A stretch of 64,000 nucleotides of DNA from Roseiconus nitratireducens (GTDB lineage: Bacteria > Planctomycetota > Planctomycetia > Pirellulales > Pirellulaceae), in NCBI RefSeq assembly GCF_008629675.1, contig NZ_VWOX01000010.1:124001-188000 (forward strand). The letters run 5' to 3'. Below the pieces are notes generated by a model. That model did not search any database. It was not told the DNA's origin and saw only the letters and a list, made by a program, of their open reading frames with translations. Positions 36,716 to 45,818 of this stretch are shown piece after piece (position 1 is the first letter of the stretch; each line of letters opens with the position of its first letter). A program made the translations under genes and the position numbers.

Positions 36716-37327
36716 GGCGCGACGCGAAGTGGGCCCTGCCCCGTTCCGCCCGGAAAACCCGCGCTCTGGCGAGCGTGGCTCCATCACGCACAAGTAGCCG
36801 CCGTCGCCAGACGGCGGACACGTAGCTGCCGTCGCCAGACGGCGGAGAGCCACCCAGTCTCCCTCGTCGCTGCTTGTCCCAGTGGCGGAAAACCACGCTC
36901 TGGCGAGCGTGGCTCCATCACGCACAAGTAGCTGCCGTCGCCAGACGGCGGAGAGCCACGGTCCAACCGACTCGGTGCTGGTGGAATCGCGTCCCCCCGG
37001 ATACATTCGCGGCTTCACAAAATCTTCACGTTCGGGTTCCCCCGGTGGCGGTCGTCAATCCAAGGGGTCGCTGGTAATCTTTCGCGCGTTCGCCCGCCCG
37101 CCAGAACGTCGGTGTTGGGGCGGTCGGAAAATGCCGCCCGCCAGCTTGATGGACGCTCTTTGAGGGTCATTGTCGACCGCTTCGCAAGAGGCCGGCGGGT
37201 CGGTTTTGTGGCCGCTGGGCGAACGCTCCAACTCTTTCCGGGGCTGGCGATCGTCGCGGCATCGGTGAGAGATCCACCGCCGTCGCGCCTCCCCGCGCGT
37301 CAGAAATTCATCGGAGAACTAGTCGGG
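36716..37327. other. Repeat-containing gap before pstS
   Basis: About 610 bases with no supported gene. The first half (36760-36958) holds palindromic TCGCCAGA-family repeats in a duplicated block. The second half should contain the promoter of the phosphate operon; I could not identify a convincing Pho-box-like direct repeat. A GGAGA sequence at 37313-37317 serves the pstS start. Confidence 0.55.
36760..36958. repeat. Duplicated palindromic repeat block (TCGCCAGA family)
   Basis: Five hairpins share the core TCGCCAGA or its complement: about 36760-36778, 36798-36817 (CCGCCGTC-GCCA-GACGGCGG), 36826-36845, 36893-36912 (CCACGCTC-TGGC-GAGCGTGG) and 36932-36951. A segment beginning CTCTGGCGAGCGTGGCTCC at 36764 recurs almost unchanged at 36897 (about 55-60 bases, one mismatch seen). 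The unit therefore alternates one hairpin in each orientation. It is non-coding and lies between a MoxR gene and pstS. Confidence 0.75.
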
Positions 37328-38437
37328 ATGCACCACGTCATGTCACGTTTCAGTCACGGCAATCAGATTTGGAAGGCCGTCGCCGCGGCGATGGTCCTGT
37401 TCGGAGCGGTCGGCTGTGACCGCAAGCAAACCGCGGAAAGCGATGCACCTGCCGTCGCCGAAGGCGCCGGCGGTGACGCCGCCGTTTCCAACCTGTCGGG
37501 CACGATCAAGATCAACGGCAGCAGCACCGTCTTGCCGATCAGCAACGCGGTCCGCGAGGAATTCATCAAGGTCTATCCGAACGTGACGGTGGAAGTTGAC
37601 GGTGCGGGTACGGGGAACGGCTTCAAAGACTTTCAAAAGAAGGCCACCGACATCTCCGACGCTTCACGACCGATCAAGCCGGGTGAGTTGAGTAACTGCA
37701 ACGAGAACGGCGTGAACTTCGTCGAGGTTCCGATCGCCTACGACGGGCTGACGATCGTGGTGCACCCGGACAACGATTGGGTGGACACCCTGTCGGTGGA
37801 CCAGTTGAAGAAGATCTTCGTCGGTGACGATGCGGCCAAGATGTGGAGCGACGTCGATCCGAAGTGGCCCGAAGAAGAGATCAACATTTATTCGCCGGGC
37901 ACCGGCAGCGGCACCTTCGATTACTTCCGCGAAGTCGTGCTGGACGATTCGGACGCGTCGATGCGCACCGACATGAACTTGAATGAAGACGACAACATCC
38001 TGGTGCAGGGCGTCGCCGGCAACAAGTATTCGATCGGATTCTTCGGCGTGGCCTATTACGAGGAAAGCAAGGACAAGCTGAAGGCGGTTTCGGTCATCAA
38101 TCCGAAAGACGGCAAAGCGTACCAGCCGACGACGGAGAACATCGCGGCCAACAAGTATGCACCGTTCAGCCGCCCGCTGTTCATCTATGTCAGCACGGCG
38201 TCGCTGCCGCGGGCGGAGGTCAAGACCTTCGTCGACTACTACCTGGCCAACGTTTCCGAACTCTGTGAGCAAGTCGGCTACGTCCGGTTGCCCGCTGAGG
38301 TGCTGGAGAAGGGCAAGGAAAACCTGGAAAATGAAGTCACCGGGACCCACTTCGTTACCGCGGAGGGAGAGTCGCGAAGCGGCCCGCTGGTGGAAAACTT
38401 CAAACCGGAAAACCTGACCAAGGAAGTTTCCCAGTAA
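37328..38437 (+). CDS. pstS: Phosphate ABC transporter substrate-binding lipoprotein
   Basis: PstS captures phosphate outside the cytoplasmic membrane. It has 369 residues from the ATG at 37328, supported by GGAGA 10 bases before it; an ATG 12 bases later is also possible. The N-terminus carries a lipoprotein signal with lipobox LFGAVGC, so the mature protein is lipid-anchored. Phosphate-binding landmarks are INGSSTVLPI near residue 58, the phrase VDGAGTGNGFKDF, DISDASRPI, and SPGTGSGTFDYF. It is the first gene of a complete pstSCAB-phoU operon with all genes on one strand. Phosphate-starvation control is expected from the family but no operator was identified. Confidence 0.95.
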   Translation: MHHVMSRFSHGNQIWKAVAAAMVLFGAVGCDRKQTAESDAPAVAEGAGGDAAVSNLSGTIKINGSSTVLPISNAVREEFIKVYPNVTVEVDGAGTGNGFKDFQKKATDISDASRPIKPGELSNCNENGVNFVEVPIAYDGLTIVVHPDNDWVDTLSVDQLKKIFVGDDAAKMWSDVDPKWPEEEINIYSPGTGSGTFDYFREVVLDDSDASMRTDMNLNEDDNILVQGVAGNKYSIGFFGVAYYEESKDKLKAVSVINPKDGKAYQPTTENIAANKYAPFSRPLFIYVSTASLPRAEVKTFVDYYLANVSELCEQVGYVRLPAEVLEKGKENLENEVTGTHFVTAEGESRSGPLVENFKPENLTKEVSQ

Positions 38438-38501
38438 CGTCAGGACGTGACATGACGCGACGGCCGATACCGGCCGCCGCGGTTATCCGACAGGGCCAAC
38501 G

Positions 38502-39449
38502 ATGGCGCTCCCCAAAGCTCTGCAGAATCGTGATTTCCGCTCCACGCGGGTGGGAATGATTTCCGAACGCATCATCGTCGTGCTGCTGGGGCTTTGCGCT
38601 CTGATCACGGTGCTGATCACGATCGGCATCATTTACATGTTGGTCACGCAAAGTGCCGGTTTCTTTCGCAGCGATTTCGTTTCGCTGCGCGGGTTCCTGA
38701 CCGACAAAGAGTGGACGGCGTTGCAGAGTCAGGATCTGGCGAAAGCGCAGTTCGGGATCCTGCCGCTGCTCAGTGGCACCCTGCGGGTGACGTTGATCGC
38801 GATGTTGATCGCTCTCCCTTTGGGGCTGATCACCGCGATCTACCTGAGCGAATTCGCTTCGTCCAAGATTCGATCCTGGCTGAAGCCGACGTTGGAAGTG
38901 ATCGCGGGTGTCCCCACGGTGGTGCTGGGATACTTTGCCATCCTGGTGATCAGCCCTTCGCTGCAGTGGGCAAGCGGGGGCGCGTTTTCCACGTTCAACG
39001 CGACCAGTGCCGGCATCGCCGTCGGAATCCTTTGTCTGCCCATGGTATGCAGCCTTTCGGAGGATGCCATGCGGGCGGTGCCCCGCAGTCTGCGTGAAGG
39101 TGCCTACGGGCTCGGCTGCACCCCCTTTGAAACCTCCGTCAAGGTGGTGGTTCCCGCGGCGCTCAGCGGAATCGTTTCCGCTTTCTTGCTCGCATTCAGC
39201 CGAGCGATCGGTGAAACGATGGTTGTGGCACTGGCCGCCGGGACTCTGCCCACGTTGACGGCCGATCCGACGCGGCAGGCGCAGACCATGACTGGCTTCA
39301 TCGTGGAAATGATCAAGAGCGAGAGCGAGTACGGAACGGTGCAGTACTTCAGCCTTTACGCCGTTGCCGTTTCCCTGTTCCTGATCACCTTCGCAATGAC
39401 GCTGCTGGGACAGATCGTGCGACGCCGGTTCCAAGAGTCGTATCAATGA
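38502..39449 (+). CDS. pstC: Phosphate ABC transporter permease PstC
   Basis: A 315-residue inner-membrane permease with six hydrophobic segments. The binding-protein-dependent transport signature (EAA loop) reads SLREGAYGLGCTPFETSVKVVVPAALSG, and the motif GVPTVVLGYFAILVI lies before it. It forms the transmembrane channel for phosphate with PstA. It starts 64 bases after pstS, and its stop overlaps the pstA start (ATGA at 39446-39449). The extracytoplasmic stretch between the first and second membrane segments is of ordinary size. Confidence 0.94.
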   Translation: MALPKALQNRDFRSTRVGMISERIIVVLLGLCALITVLITIGIIYMLVTQSAGFFRSDFVSLRGFLTDKEWTALQSQDLAKAQFGILPLLSGTLRVTLIAMLIALPLGLITAIYLSEFASSKIRSWLKPTLEVIAGVPTVVLGYFAILVISPSLQWASGGAFSTFNATSAGIAVGILCLPMVCSLSEDAMRAVPRSLREGAYGLGCTPFETSVKVVVPAALSGIVSAFLLAFSRAIGETMVVALAAGTLPTLTADPTRQAQTMTGFIVEMIKSESEYGTVQYFSLYAVAVSLFLITFAMTLLGQIVRRRFQESYQ

Positions 39450-40675
39450 GCACGCTGCCGAAAGCGCTGTCCGAGCAGGATGCAGATTTCCAACAATCCA
39501 ACGCCTCGCGTCGGCAGCGAATGAGCGTTTGGTTTTATGGGCTGTGTGTCGCGATCGCGTTGATCAGCGTCGTGGTGCTGGTCGTGCTGTTGGTTTCGAT
39601 CTGGGTGCAGGGCCAGTCCCGATTGACCGCGGACCTGTTGATGAACTCCCACAGCGAGCTGGATATCGAACGCAGCGGGATGTGGCCGGCAATCATCGGT
39701 TCGCTGTTCGTTTGCGGCGTGTGCGCCCTCGTGGCGCTGCCGCTGGGTGTGGGCACGGCGGTGTTCTTGGAGGAGTTTAAACCCAAGGCAAAACCGCTCC
39801 GTTGGTTGCACGGGTTCGTGCAGTTGAACATCGCCAATCTGGCGGGGGTTCCTTCGATCGTCTATGGCCTGCTGGGGCTGACGGTGTTTGTGTACATGTT
39901 CAACATCTTCGGCCAGATCAAAGTCAACGAATCCTCCGGCTGGGAATTGATGGGTGCGAACCACAAATACCAGGTGCTTTCGTTGGAGACGGGCAATGTT
40001 GTCTTTGTCCCGCAGACGGACCCGGATCAACGTCAGATCACGATTGACCAGCCGGTCCAAGGGATGGACGCGGCGGGTGACCCGATCGAGATTGAAGTCT
40101 GGCAGCCGGGGACGCCCAAACCCACCGATCCGGCCGTCCGTCGCCGCACGGTGCGGTCCGGCGCGATCGGTGCGACGGTGACGGAAAAGTCCTGGTACTA
40201 TTTCCGGCTGCCGCTGGACAAGAGTTTTCTGGCCGGTGGGCTGACGCTGGCCCTGGTGATCTTGCCGATCATCATCATCGCGTCTCAGGAATCGCTGCGG
40301 GGTGTTTCCCCTTCGCTGCGCGAGGCATCAATGGGACTGGGGGCAACGACTTGGCAAACGGTGCGTGACGTCAGTTTGCCAGCTGCGCTGCCGGGCATCA
40401 TGACCGGTTCGATCCTGGCAATGGGACGGGCGATCGGTGAAGCGGCACCGATTCTGGTGGTGCTGGGGGCGGCGGTTGCGAAGAACGCCGGGCCGCAGAA
40501 TTTGATGGACAACGCGGTCACCATGCCGGTCCTGATTTATAACTGGGCCGGACGACAGCAAGACGAATTCAAAGAACTGGCTGCGGCCGCTATCATCGTG
40601 CTTCTCGTGATCCTCTTGCTATTGAATTCGGCCGCCATCATCATCCGGCATAAAGTTCAGCAGTCCCAATCTTAA
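39446..40675 (+). CDS. pstA: Phosphate ABC transporter permease PstA with large insert
   Basis: PstA permease of 409 residues, compared with about 280-300 in most bacteria. The usual landmarks are present: GVPSIVYGLLGLTVFVY near residue 133 and the EAA loop SLREASMGLGATTWQTVRDV near 290. Between them, at about residues 155-255, is a polar insert of roughly 100 residues (NESSGWELMGANHKYQ to EKSWYYFRLPLDKSF). It would sit on the extracytoplasmic side between two membrane segments. The gene overlaps pstC by four bases and is followed by pstB after 13 bases. The insert has no family that I recognise; it could contact PstS or cover the channel mouth. Confidence 0.93.
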   Translation: MSTLPKALSEQDADFQQSNASRRQRMSVWFYGLCVAIALISVVVLVVLLVSIWVQGQSRLTADLLMNSHSELDIERSGMWPAIIGSLFVCGVCALVALPLGVGTAVFLEEFKPKAKPLRWLHGFVQLNIANLAGVPSIVYGLLGLTVFVYMFNIFGQIKVNESSGWELMGANHKYQVLSLETGNVVFVPQTDPDQRQITIDQPVQGMDAAGDPIEIEVWQPGTPKPTDPAVRRRTVRSGAIGATVTEKSWYYFRLPLDKSFLAGGLTLALVILPIIIIASQESLRGVSPSLREASMGLGATTWQTVRDVSLPAALPGIMTGSILAMGRAIGEAAPILVVLGAAVAKNAGPQNLMDNAVTMPVLIYNWAGRQQDEFKELAAAAIIVLLVILLLLNSAAIIIRHKVQQSQS

Positions 40676-40688
40676 ACCGAATGACAAC

Positions 40689-41525
40689 ATGGTGACCGTC
40701 TCCACGGCCAACACGGACAACGGCGAACAGAATGCCCAGCCTGACCGGACGCTGATTCAGATCGACGATTTCAACGCCTGGTACGGGGATTTCCAGGCGT
40801 TGCACGGTCTATCACTCCAGATCCCTCGATACAAAGTGACCGCGTTCATCGGGCCCAGCGGTTGTGGAAAGAGCACGCTGTTGAAGTGGATCAACCGGAT
40901 GAACGACATCATCCCGGGAGCCCACGCCAAGGGGGAGCTGAAGATCTGCGGTGAAGCCGAAACCCCGCCCGGACGCGACACCAATATTTTGGATCCGGCG
41001 TTGGACGTGGTTCGGCTGCGGCGGAAAATCGGGATTGTGTTCCAGAAACCCAACCCGTTTCCCAAGAGCATTTACGACAACGTCGCGTTCGGCCCACGGT
41101 TGCACATGAAAACGACCAAGGCCGAATTGGATGAGTTGGTCGAATGGTCGCTTCGCAAGGCGGCCGTGTGGGAAGAGGTCAAGGATCGTCTGCACGGTCC
41201 GGCGCTGGGACTTTCCGGAGGCCAGCAACAGCGGCTGTGCATCGCCCGGGCCATCGCCGTCGGGCCAGAGGTGCTGTTGATGGATGAACCCTGCAGCGCG
41301 CTCGACCCGGCCAGCACGCTGGCGATCGAGGACCTGATCTTTGAACTTCGATCCCAGTACACCATCGTGATCGTCACGCATAACATGCAACAGGCGTCTC
41401 GCTGCAGCGACAAGACGGCGTTCTTTTTTGAGGGGCGGCTGATCGAATCGGGCGACACCGAACGAATCTTTACCAAGCCAGAACAGAAACAAACCGACGA
41501 TTACGTCCGCGGGAAATTCGGTTAA
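40689..41525 (+). CDS. pstB: Phosphate ABC transporter ATPase
   Basis: The ATP-hydrolysing subunit of the Pst transporter, 278 residues. It has Walker A GPSGCGKST, the PstB phrase LLKWINRMND, Q-loop FQKPNPFPKSIYDNVAFGPR, signature LSGGQQQRLCIARAIA and Walker B VLLMDEPCSALDP. All ABC motifs are intact. The first 20 residues are a short polar extension before the beta sheet. The gene sits between pstA and phoU in the operon. Confidence 0.96.
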   Translation: MVTVSTANTDNGEQNAQPDRTLIQIDDFNAWYGDFQALHGLSLQIPRYKVTAFIGPSGCGKSTLLKWINRMNDIIPGAHAKGELKICGEAETPPGRDTNILDPALDVVRLRRKIGIVFQKPNPFPKSIYDNVAFGPRLHMKTTKAELDELVEWSLRKAAVWEEVKDRLHGPALGLSGGQQQRLCIARAIAVGPEVLLMDEPCSALDPASTLAIEDLIFELRSQYTIVIVTHNMQQASRCSDKTAFFFEGRLIESGDTERIFTKPEQKQTDDYVRGKFG

Positions 41526-41534
41526 ACCAGCATC

Positions 41535-42215
41535 ATGTCAAAAGTCTTGCAGCGCGAACTGGAAAGTTTACGCGAACGATTGGTCGCGCAGTTCACCGTC
41601 GTCGAACAGATGACGCACATGGCCGTGCGGTCGCTGGTCCAACGCCGTCCGGACTTTGCCGATCGCGTGATGGAAAGCGATGCCGCCGTGGATCAGACGG
41701 ACATCGAAATCGAAGAGGAGTGCCTGAAGATCTTGGCGCTGCATCAACCGGTTGCCGGTGACATGCGCTGGCTGATCGCGGTGATCAAAGTCAATGGTGA
41801 ATTGGAGCGGATGGCTGACACCGCTTGCAACATCGCCGAACGCGCCAAGGCACTCGCCCGCTTTCCGTTATTCCAGGTTCCCGAGGAACTTTCCGAGATG
41901 GTCGATGCGGCCATCGGGATGGTGCGACGTGCCTTGGACTCGTTCGTCAACAGCGATTCCGACATGGCTGCCGACGTCATTCAGATGGATGATCTGGTCG
42001 ATACCCTCAATCGCGTCATCATCGACCAGTTGCACGAGGTGATGAAAAAGAATCCCGAGCTGATCGAGCCGGCAGTGCACTGCTTCAGTGCTTCACGGCA
42101 CTTGGAGCGGATCGCCGACTTGGCAGAGAACCTGGCCGAAGAAGTGATTTATCTGGTCGACGGGGAGATCGTGCGGCACCAACACGGTGTGAAGCGACAT
42201 TCTGCCGGGAAATGA
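41535..42215 (+). CDS. phoU: Phosphate transport regulator PhoU
   Basis: A 226-residue all-helical PhoU protein with two three-helix bundle repeats. Metal-cluster motifs are visible: EIEEECLKILALHQPVAGDMR in the first half and the counterpart around CFSASRHLERIADLAENLAE in the second (E/DxxxD-type motifs). PhoU couples Pst transport to the histidine kinase that controls the Pho regulon and restrains uptake. It is the last gene of the operon and converges with a small Rieske gene. No kinase/response-regulator pair is in the window. Confidence 0.95.
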   Translation: MSKVLQRELESLRERLVAQFTVVEQMTHMAVRSLVQRRPDFADRVMESDAAVDQTDIEIEEECLKILALHQPVAGDMRWLIAVIKVNGELERMADTACNIAERAKALARFPLFQVPEELSEMVDAAIGMVRRALDSFVNSDSDMAADVIQMDDLVDTLNRVIIDQLHEVMKKNPELIEPAVHCFSASRHLERIADLAENLAEEVIYLVDGEIVRHQHGVKRHSAGK

Positions 42216-42257
42216 TCGTGCCGCGGTCGGGTCGGGAGCGTCAGCTGTCGGCTTGCC

Positions 42258-42590
42258 TCACCCGTCGAGCCGGATTTCGATTCTGCCGTCCCGTTCGCGG
42301 ACCGGAAAGGTTCGCTGCAACGGTTGTCGATTGACGGTTTGGATTCCGGTGGCCAGCTCGTATTGCCAGCCGTGCCAGGGGCAGGTCACGCAGGGTTGCT
42401 TCCGGTCGGTCTCGGAGATCTGTCCCTTGGCGATCGGCCCCCCCTGGTGGGCGCACAGCCCGTCAAGCGCGTAGGGGACGTCCTGGACGTTGAACAGGGC
42501 AATGATGTTGCCCTCGAGTACGACTTCCATTGCCCCCCGGGCCTTCAGGTCGGCGGCGGAAGCCACATCGATCCAATTTTCGTTCTCCAT
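42258..42590 (-). CDS. Small Rieske [2Fe-2S] ferredoxin-like protein
   Basis: A 110-residue soluble Rieske protein. The cluster ligands are complete: CAHQGGP (Cys and His) and CPWHGWQYEL (Cys and His) separated by about 17 residues. The size matches NirD-like or dioxygenase-type Rieske ferredoxins, which pass electrons to an oxygenase or reductase. No membrane segment or signal is seen, so it is cytoplasmic. Neighbours (phoU, convergent; M16 peptidase, divergent) give no hint about its electron-transfer partner. Confidence 0.93.
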   Translation of the reverse strand: MENENWIDVASAADLKARGAMEVVLEGNIIALFNVQDVPYALDGLCAHQGGPIAKGQISETDRKQPCVTCPWHGWQYELATGIQTVNRQPLQRTFPVRERDGRIEIRLDG

Positions 42591-42900
42591 CGATCGCCGT
42601 CCTCATGTGGGGCCGGATAAAAATCCGCGGGGTGCCGGTTTGAGCTGCAGCGCGCGTGACTGAAGCAACAAATGGTCCTGGCGTCGCCAGCGGGTGGCTG
42701 GGTGAATTCTTTCGGCTCCGGCCACCGTCGCTGCGTCCGACGCGGCGCCGTCCCGCCTGACAGCCGTTGAGCGCTGGAGCGTTCCACTTTCGCGCTTTTT
42801 CGTTGCGGCGGCAAGGTCCCGGTCTGTTATCCAATCACGGTTGAATCGATACAATCGCGAAGGTCCCGAATCTATCTCCCTGACAGGAAGAGACTTGAAA

Positions 42901-45714
42901 GTGAAGCGACACGCCCCCCTCACCGCGATCTTGTTCGCGTTCTTGGTGTTTTCGCCGCAATATGGTCGCGGTCAGTCACCGCCAGCCGATTCCTCCACCC
43001 AGTCCCAACCCGACGAGGATCAGTCGGACGGTAAGGCGTCCGATGAAGTAATGAAAGTCAATGAAATCGAAGGGATCTCCGAGTACCGGCTGGACAACGG
43101 TGTCCGCGTGCTGCTGTTTCCCGATGAAAGCAAAGAAGTGGTGACGGTCAACATGACCATCTTCGTCGGCTCTCGCCACGAGGGATATGGCGAAGCCGGG
43201 ATGGCGCACCTGTTGGAACACATGTTGTTCAAGGGCACTCCGGCATTTCCGAAAGTCCCCACGGTTCTGCAAAACCGTGGTGCCCGTTTCAACGGCACGA
43301 CGTGGGTCGACCGAACCAACTACTACGAAACGATGCCCGCCAGTGAAGACAACTTGCGGTTCGCTTTGGAGCTGGAATCCGATCGCCTGGTCAATAGCTT
43401 TATCCGCGGCCAGGATCTGGAAAGTGAAATGACTGTGGTGCGGAACGAATTCGAGCGGAGCGAGAATTCCCCCATCCGCGTTCTGATGCAACGGATGCAG
43501 TCGGCCGCGTACGATTGGCACAACTATGGCCAGTCGACGATCGGAAACCGCAGCGACATCGAACGGGTGCCAGTGGTCAAGTTGCGTGAGTTTTATCGCA
43601 AGTACTATCGTCCGGACAACGTGATGGTGATCGTGGCCGGCAAGTTCCAACCCGAAAAGGCGTTGGAGATGATTCAGGGGACCTTCGGGAAACTGACCGC
43701 TCCGGAATCGCCCATCGATCCCACCTACACCACCGAACCGCCGCAGGATGGTGAGCGGACCGTGGTGCTGCGGCGCGTGGGCGACGTGCAGTTGGCCGGC
43801 GCCGCGTATCACATTCCCGCCGGCAGCCATCCCGACTTCGCAGCGGTCAAAGCGCTTTCGATCATTCTGGGCGATGAACCCAGCGGTCGTCTGTACCAGC
43901 AACTGGTAGAGCCGGGGGTTGCGAGCAACGTCTACTCTCTGGCCTACGCGTTTACCGAACCCGGCTTGTTGATGGCGATTGCGGAAATCCCCGAAGACCA
44001 TTCCCTGGAACAGGCACGCACCCAGTTGCTGTCCGTCCTGGAAGACTCTTTCACCGAGAACCCGGTGACCGAGCAAGAAGTGGAGCGCGCCAAGCAACAG
44101 ATCCTGAAGCAGCGTGAATTGGAAGCCGCCAACACCGACCAGCTAGCCGTTTCGCTCAGCGAATGGGCGGCCCAGGGCGACTGGCGGCTGTACTTCTTGT
44201 TCCGCGACGTCGTTGAATCTCTGACCGCGGAGCAGGTCCAGGCGGCGGCAGAAAAGTACCTGGTTCGCAACAACCGCACCGTCGGGCTGTTCATTCCGAC
44301 CGAGAAGGCGGAGCGGGTGACGATTCCTGAATCACCGGACCTGATCGCCAAACTAAAGGACTACAAGGGACGCGAGGGAGTTCAGCAGGGGGAACAGTTT
44401 GATCCGTCTCCCTTGGCCATCGAAGAACGCACTCAGCGAGGCGAGTTGGGGACCGGGGTGAAGTACGCATTGCTGCCGAAACAAACACGCGGCGGATCGG
44501 TTTCGTTGAACCTGGCGCTTCGGTATGGAACGGCCGACACGATGAGAGACCGGCTGGGCGCCGTCGAACTGTTGGGCATGCTGATGATGCGGGGAACGGA
44601 GTCGTTGGACTATCAGGCGTTGCAGGATGAATTGACGCGTCTGCGGGCCGAACTGCAGATGAACAGCACCCCCGGGCTGTTGCAAGTCACGCTGAAAACC
44701 AAACGGGAGTTCCTGCCGGAAGTGATCGAACTGGTCGGCGACATCCTGCGGCATCCACGGTTGAGCGGCGAAGAGCTGGACGTGATCAAGCGACAGGTGG
44801 TCACCGGCCTGCAGAAGGGAACCAACGACCCGATGACTCGGGCCCTGCGTTCAGTGCGCCGTGGAATCTCGCCCTACGGAAAAGAGGACATCCGATATGT
44901 GCAAACGCTGGAGGAGGAAATTGACCAATACGATCAGGTCAAAATTGAAGAGATCAAGGGAGTCTACAGCGAGTTGCTGTCGGGGCAGATCGGCGAGTTG
45001 GCGATCGTCGGCGACTTTGACCCGGAACAGACGACGAACAAGCTGAACGAGATCCTCAGCGACTGGAAATCGGACGTGCCGTATGTTCGCGTTGATCGTC
45101 CCGCCAATCCGGATGCAAAGGGTGTGTTGGACACGATCGAAACGCCCGACAAGGCCAACGCGGCATTCTTTTCGACGTTGCAGCTGAACCTGTCCGATTC
45201 CGATCCCGAATACGCCTCATTGGTCTTGGGCAATTACATCCTCGGCGGCGGTTCGCTCAGCAGCCGGCTTGCCGATCGGGTGCGACAACAAGAGGGGCTG
45301 TCCTACACGATTCGCAGCAGCGTCAGCGCGCGTCCCAAGGACGACCGCGTCGATTTCCTGCTCTACGCGATCATGAACCCGGGCAACAAAGATCGTTTGA
45401 TGCAGGCGTTGGCCGAGGAGATCCAGCGACTGCGGACCGATGGCGTGACGGAGGAAGAGTTGGAGAAGGCCAAAACCGCCTACCTGCAATCCGAACGCGT
45501 CCAACGGTCGAATGATTCCGCTTTGGCGGCCGAGCTGTTGGGAACGTTGTTCATGGATCGGACGATGGAATACGCTGCCCAGCACGCGGATCAGATTCAA
45601 GCGGCAACGGTTGAAAGTGTGAACGAAGCGGTTCGCAAGCACATCAACTGGGAACCGCTGGTCAAAGCGGCCGCCGGCGATTTCGAATCGGTCGCGTCGC
45701 AACCGGCTCAGTAG
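42901..45714 (+). CDS. Secreted double-domain M16 zinc peptidase
   Basis: A 937-residue M16 (pitrilysin/insulinase-type) peptidase. The GTG at 42901 is chosen because AGGAAGAG precedes it by about 8 bases and the following residues form a signal peptide (LTAILFAFLVF). The N-terminal half has the inverted zinc motif HLLEH at about residues 103-107 with the extra Glu ligand about 75 residues later (VRNEFERSE). The C-terminal half repeats the fold (GAVELLGMLMMRGT near residue 560) but without HxxEH, so it is the inactive partner half. Both halves in one chain resemble periplasmic M16 proteins of PqqL/YmxG-fusion type. It probably degrades peptides outside the cytoplasm. A strong hairpin terminator follows. 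Confidence 0.92.
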   Translation: MKRHAPLTAILFAFLVFSPQYGRGQSPPADSSTQSQPDEDQSDGKASDEVMKVNEIEGISEYRLDNGVRVLLFPDESKEVVTVNMTIFVGSRHEGYGEAGMAHLLEHMLFKGTPAFPKVPTVLQNRGARFNGTTWVDRTNYYETMPASEDNLRFALELESDRLVNSFIRGQDLESEMTVVRNEFERSENSPIRVLMQRMQSAAYDWHNYGQSTIGNRSDIERVPVVKLREFYRKYYRPDNVMVIVAGKFQPEKALEMIQGTFGKLTAPESPIDPTYTTEPPQDGERTVVLRRVGDVQLAGAAYHIPAGSHPDFAAVKALSIILGDEPSGRLYQQLVEPGVASNVYSLAYAFTEPGLLMAIAEIPEDHSLEQARTQLLSVLEDSFTENPVTEQEVERAKQQILKQRELEAANTDQLAVSLSEWAAQGDWRLYFLFRDVVESLTAEQVQAAAEKYLVRNNRTVGLFIPTEKAERVTIPESPDLIAKLKDYKGREGVQQGEQFDPSPLAIEERTQRGELGTGVKYALLPKQTRGGSVSLNLALRYGTADTMRDRLGAVELLGMLMMRGTESLDYQALQDELTRLRAELQMNSTPGLLQVTLKTKREFLPEVIELVGDILRHPRLSGEELDVIKRQVVTGLQKGTNDPMTRALRSVRRGISPYGKEDIRYVQTLEEEIDQYDQVKIEEIKGVYSELLSGQIGELAIVGDFDPEQTTNKLNEILSDWKSDVPYVRVDRPANPDAKGVLDTIETPDKANAAFFSTLQLNLSDSDPEYASLVLGNYILGGGSLSSRLADRVRQQEGLSYTIRSSVSARPKDDRVDFLLYAIMNPGNKDRLMQALAEEIQRLRTDGVTEEELEKAKTAYLQSERVQRSNDSALAAELLGTLFMDRTMEYAAQHADQIQAATVESVNEAVRKHINWEPLVKAAAGDFESVASQPAQ

Positions 45715-45736
45715 GCTTTCGGTGCTCGCGGTCGTG

Positions 45737-45760
45737 CCCGGGGCGGTCGTTCGCCCCGGG
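45737..45760 (+). terminator. GC hairpin after the M16 gene
   Basis: A 9-bp stem (CCCGGGGCG / CGCCCCGGG) with a 6-base loop, 22 bases after the M16 stop. It is followed by a second hairpin with A- and T-runs and may work together with it. Confidence 0.4.
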
Positions 45761-45773
45761 GCATCGCTAGGTA

Positions 45774-45818
45774 GAAAAAAAGGGTCGACCCTCTTCCGTG
45801 AGGAGCGACCCTTGGTTT
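45774..45818. terminator. Bidirectional-type terminator hairpin
   Basis: A run of seven A, then a stem AGGGTCG / CGACCCT (45781-45787 with 45806-45812) and a following TTGGTTTT. The A-run on one side and T-rich run on the other give the classical shape of a factor-independent terminator that could work in both directions. The loop contains a further short CCT/AGG pairing. Confidence 0.6.

Noticed and set aside
37200..37327. Pho box upstream of pstS
   Set aside because: No pair of 7-base direct repeats with the right spacing was convincing by eye.
42976..44097. 373-codon minus-strand frame opposite the M16 gene
   Set aside because: Shadow frame; the plus strand has HLLEH and a signal peptide.
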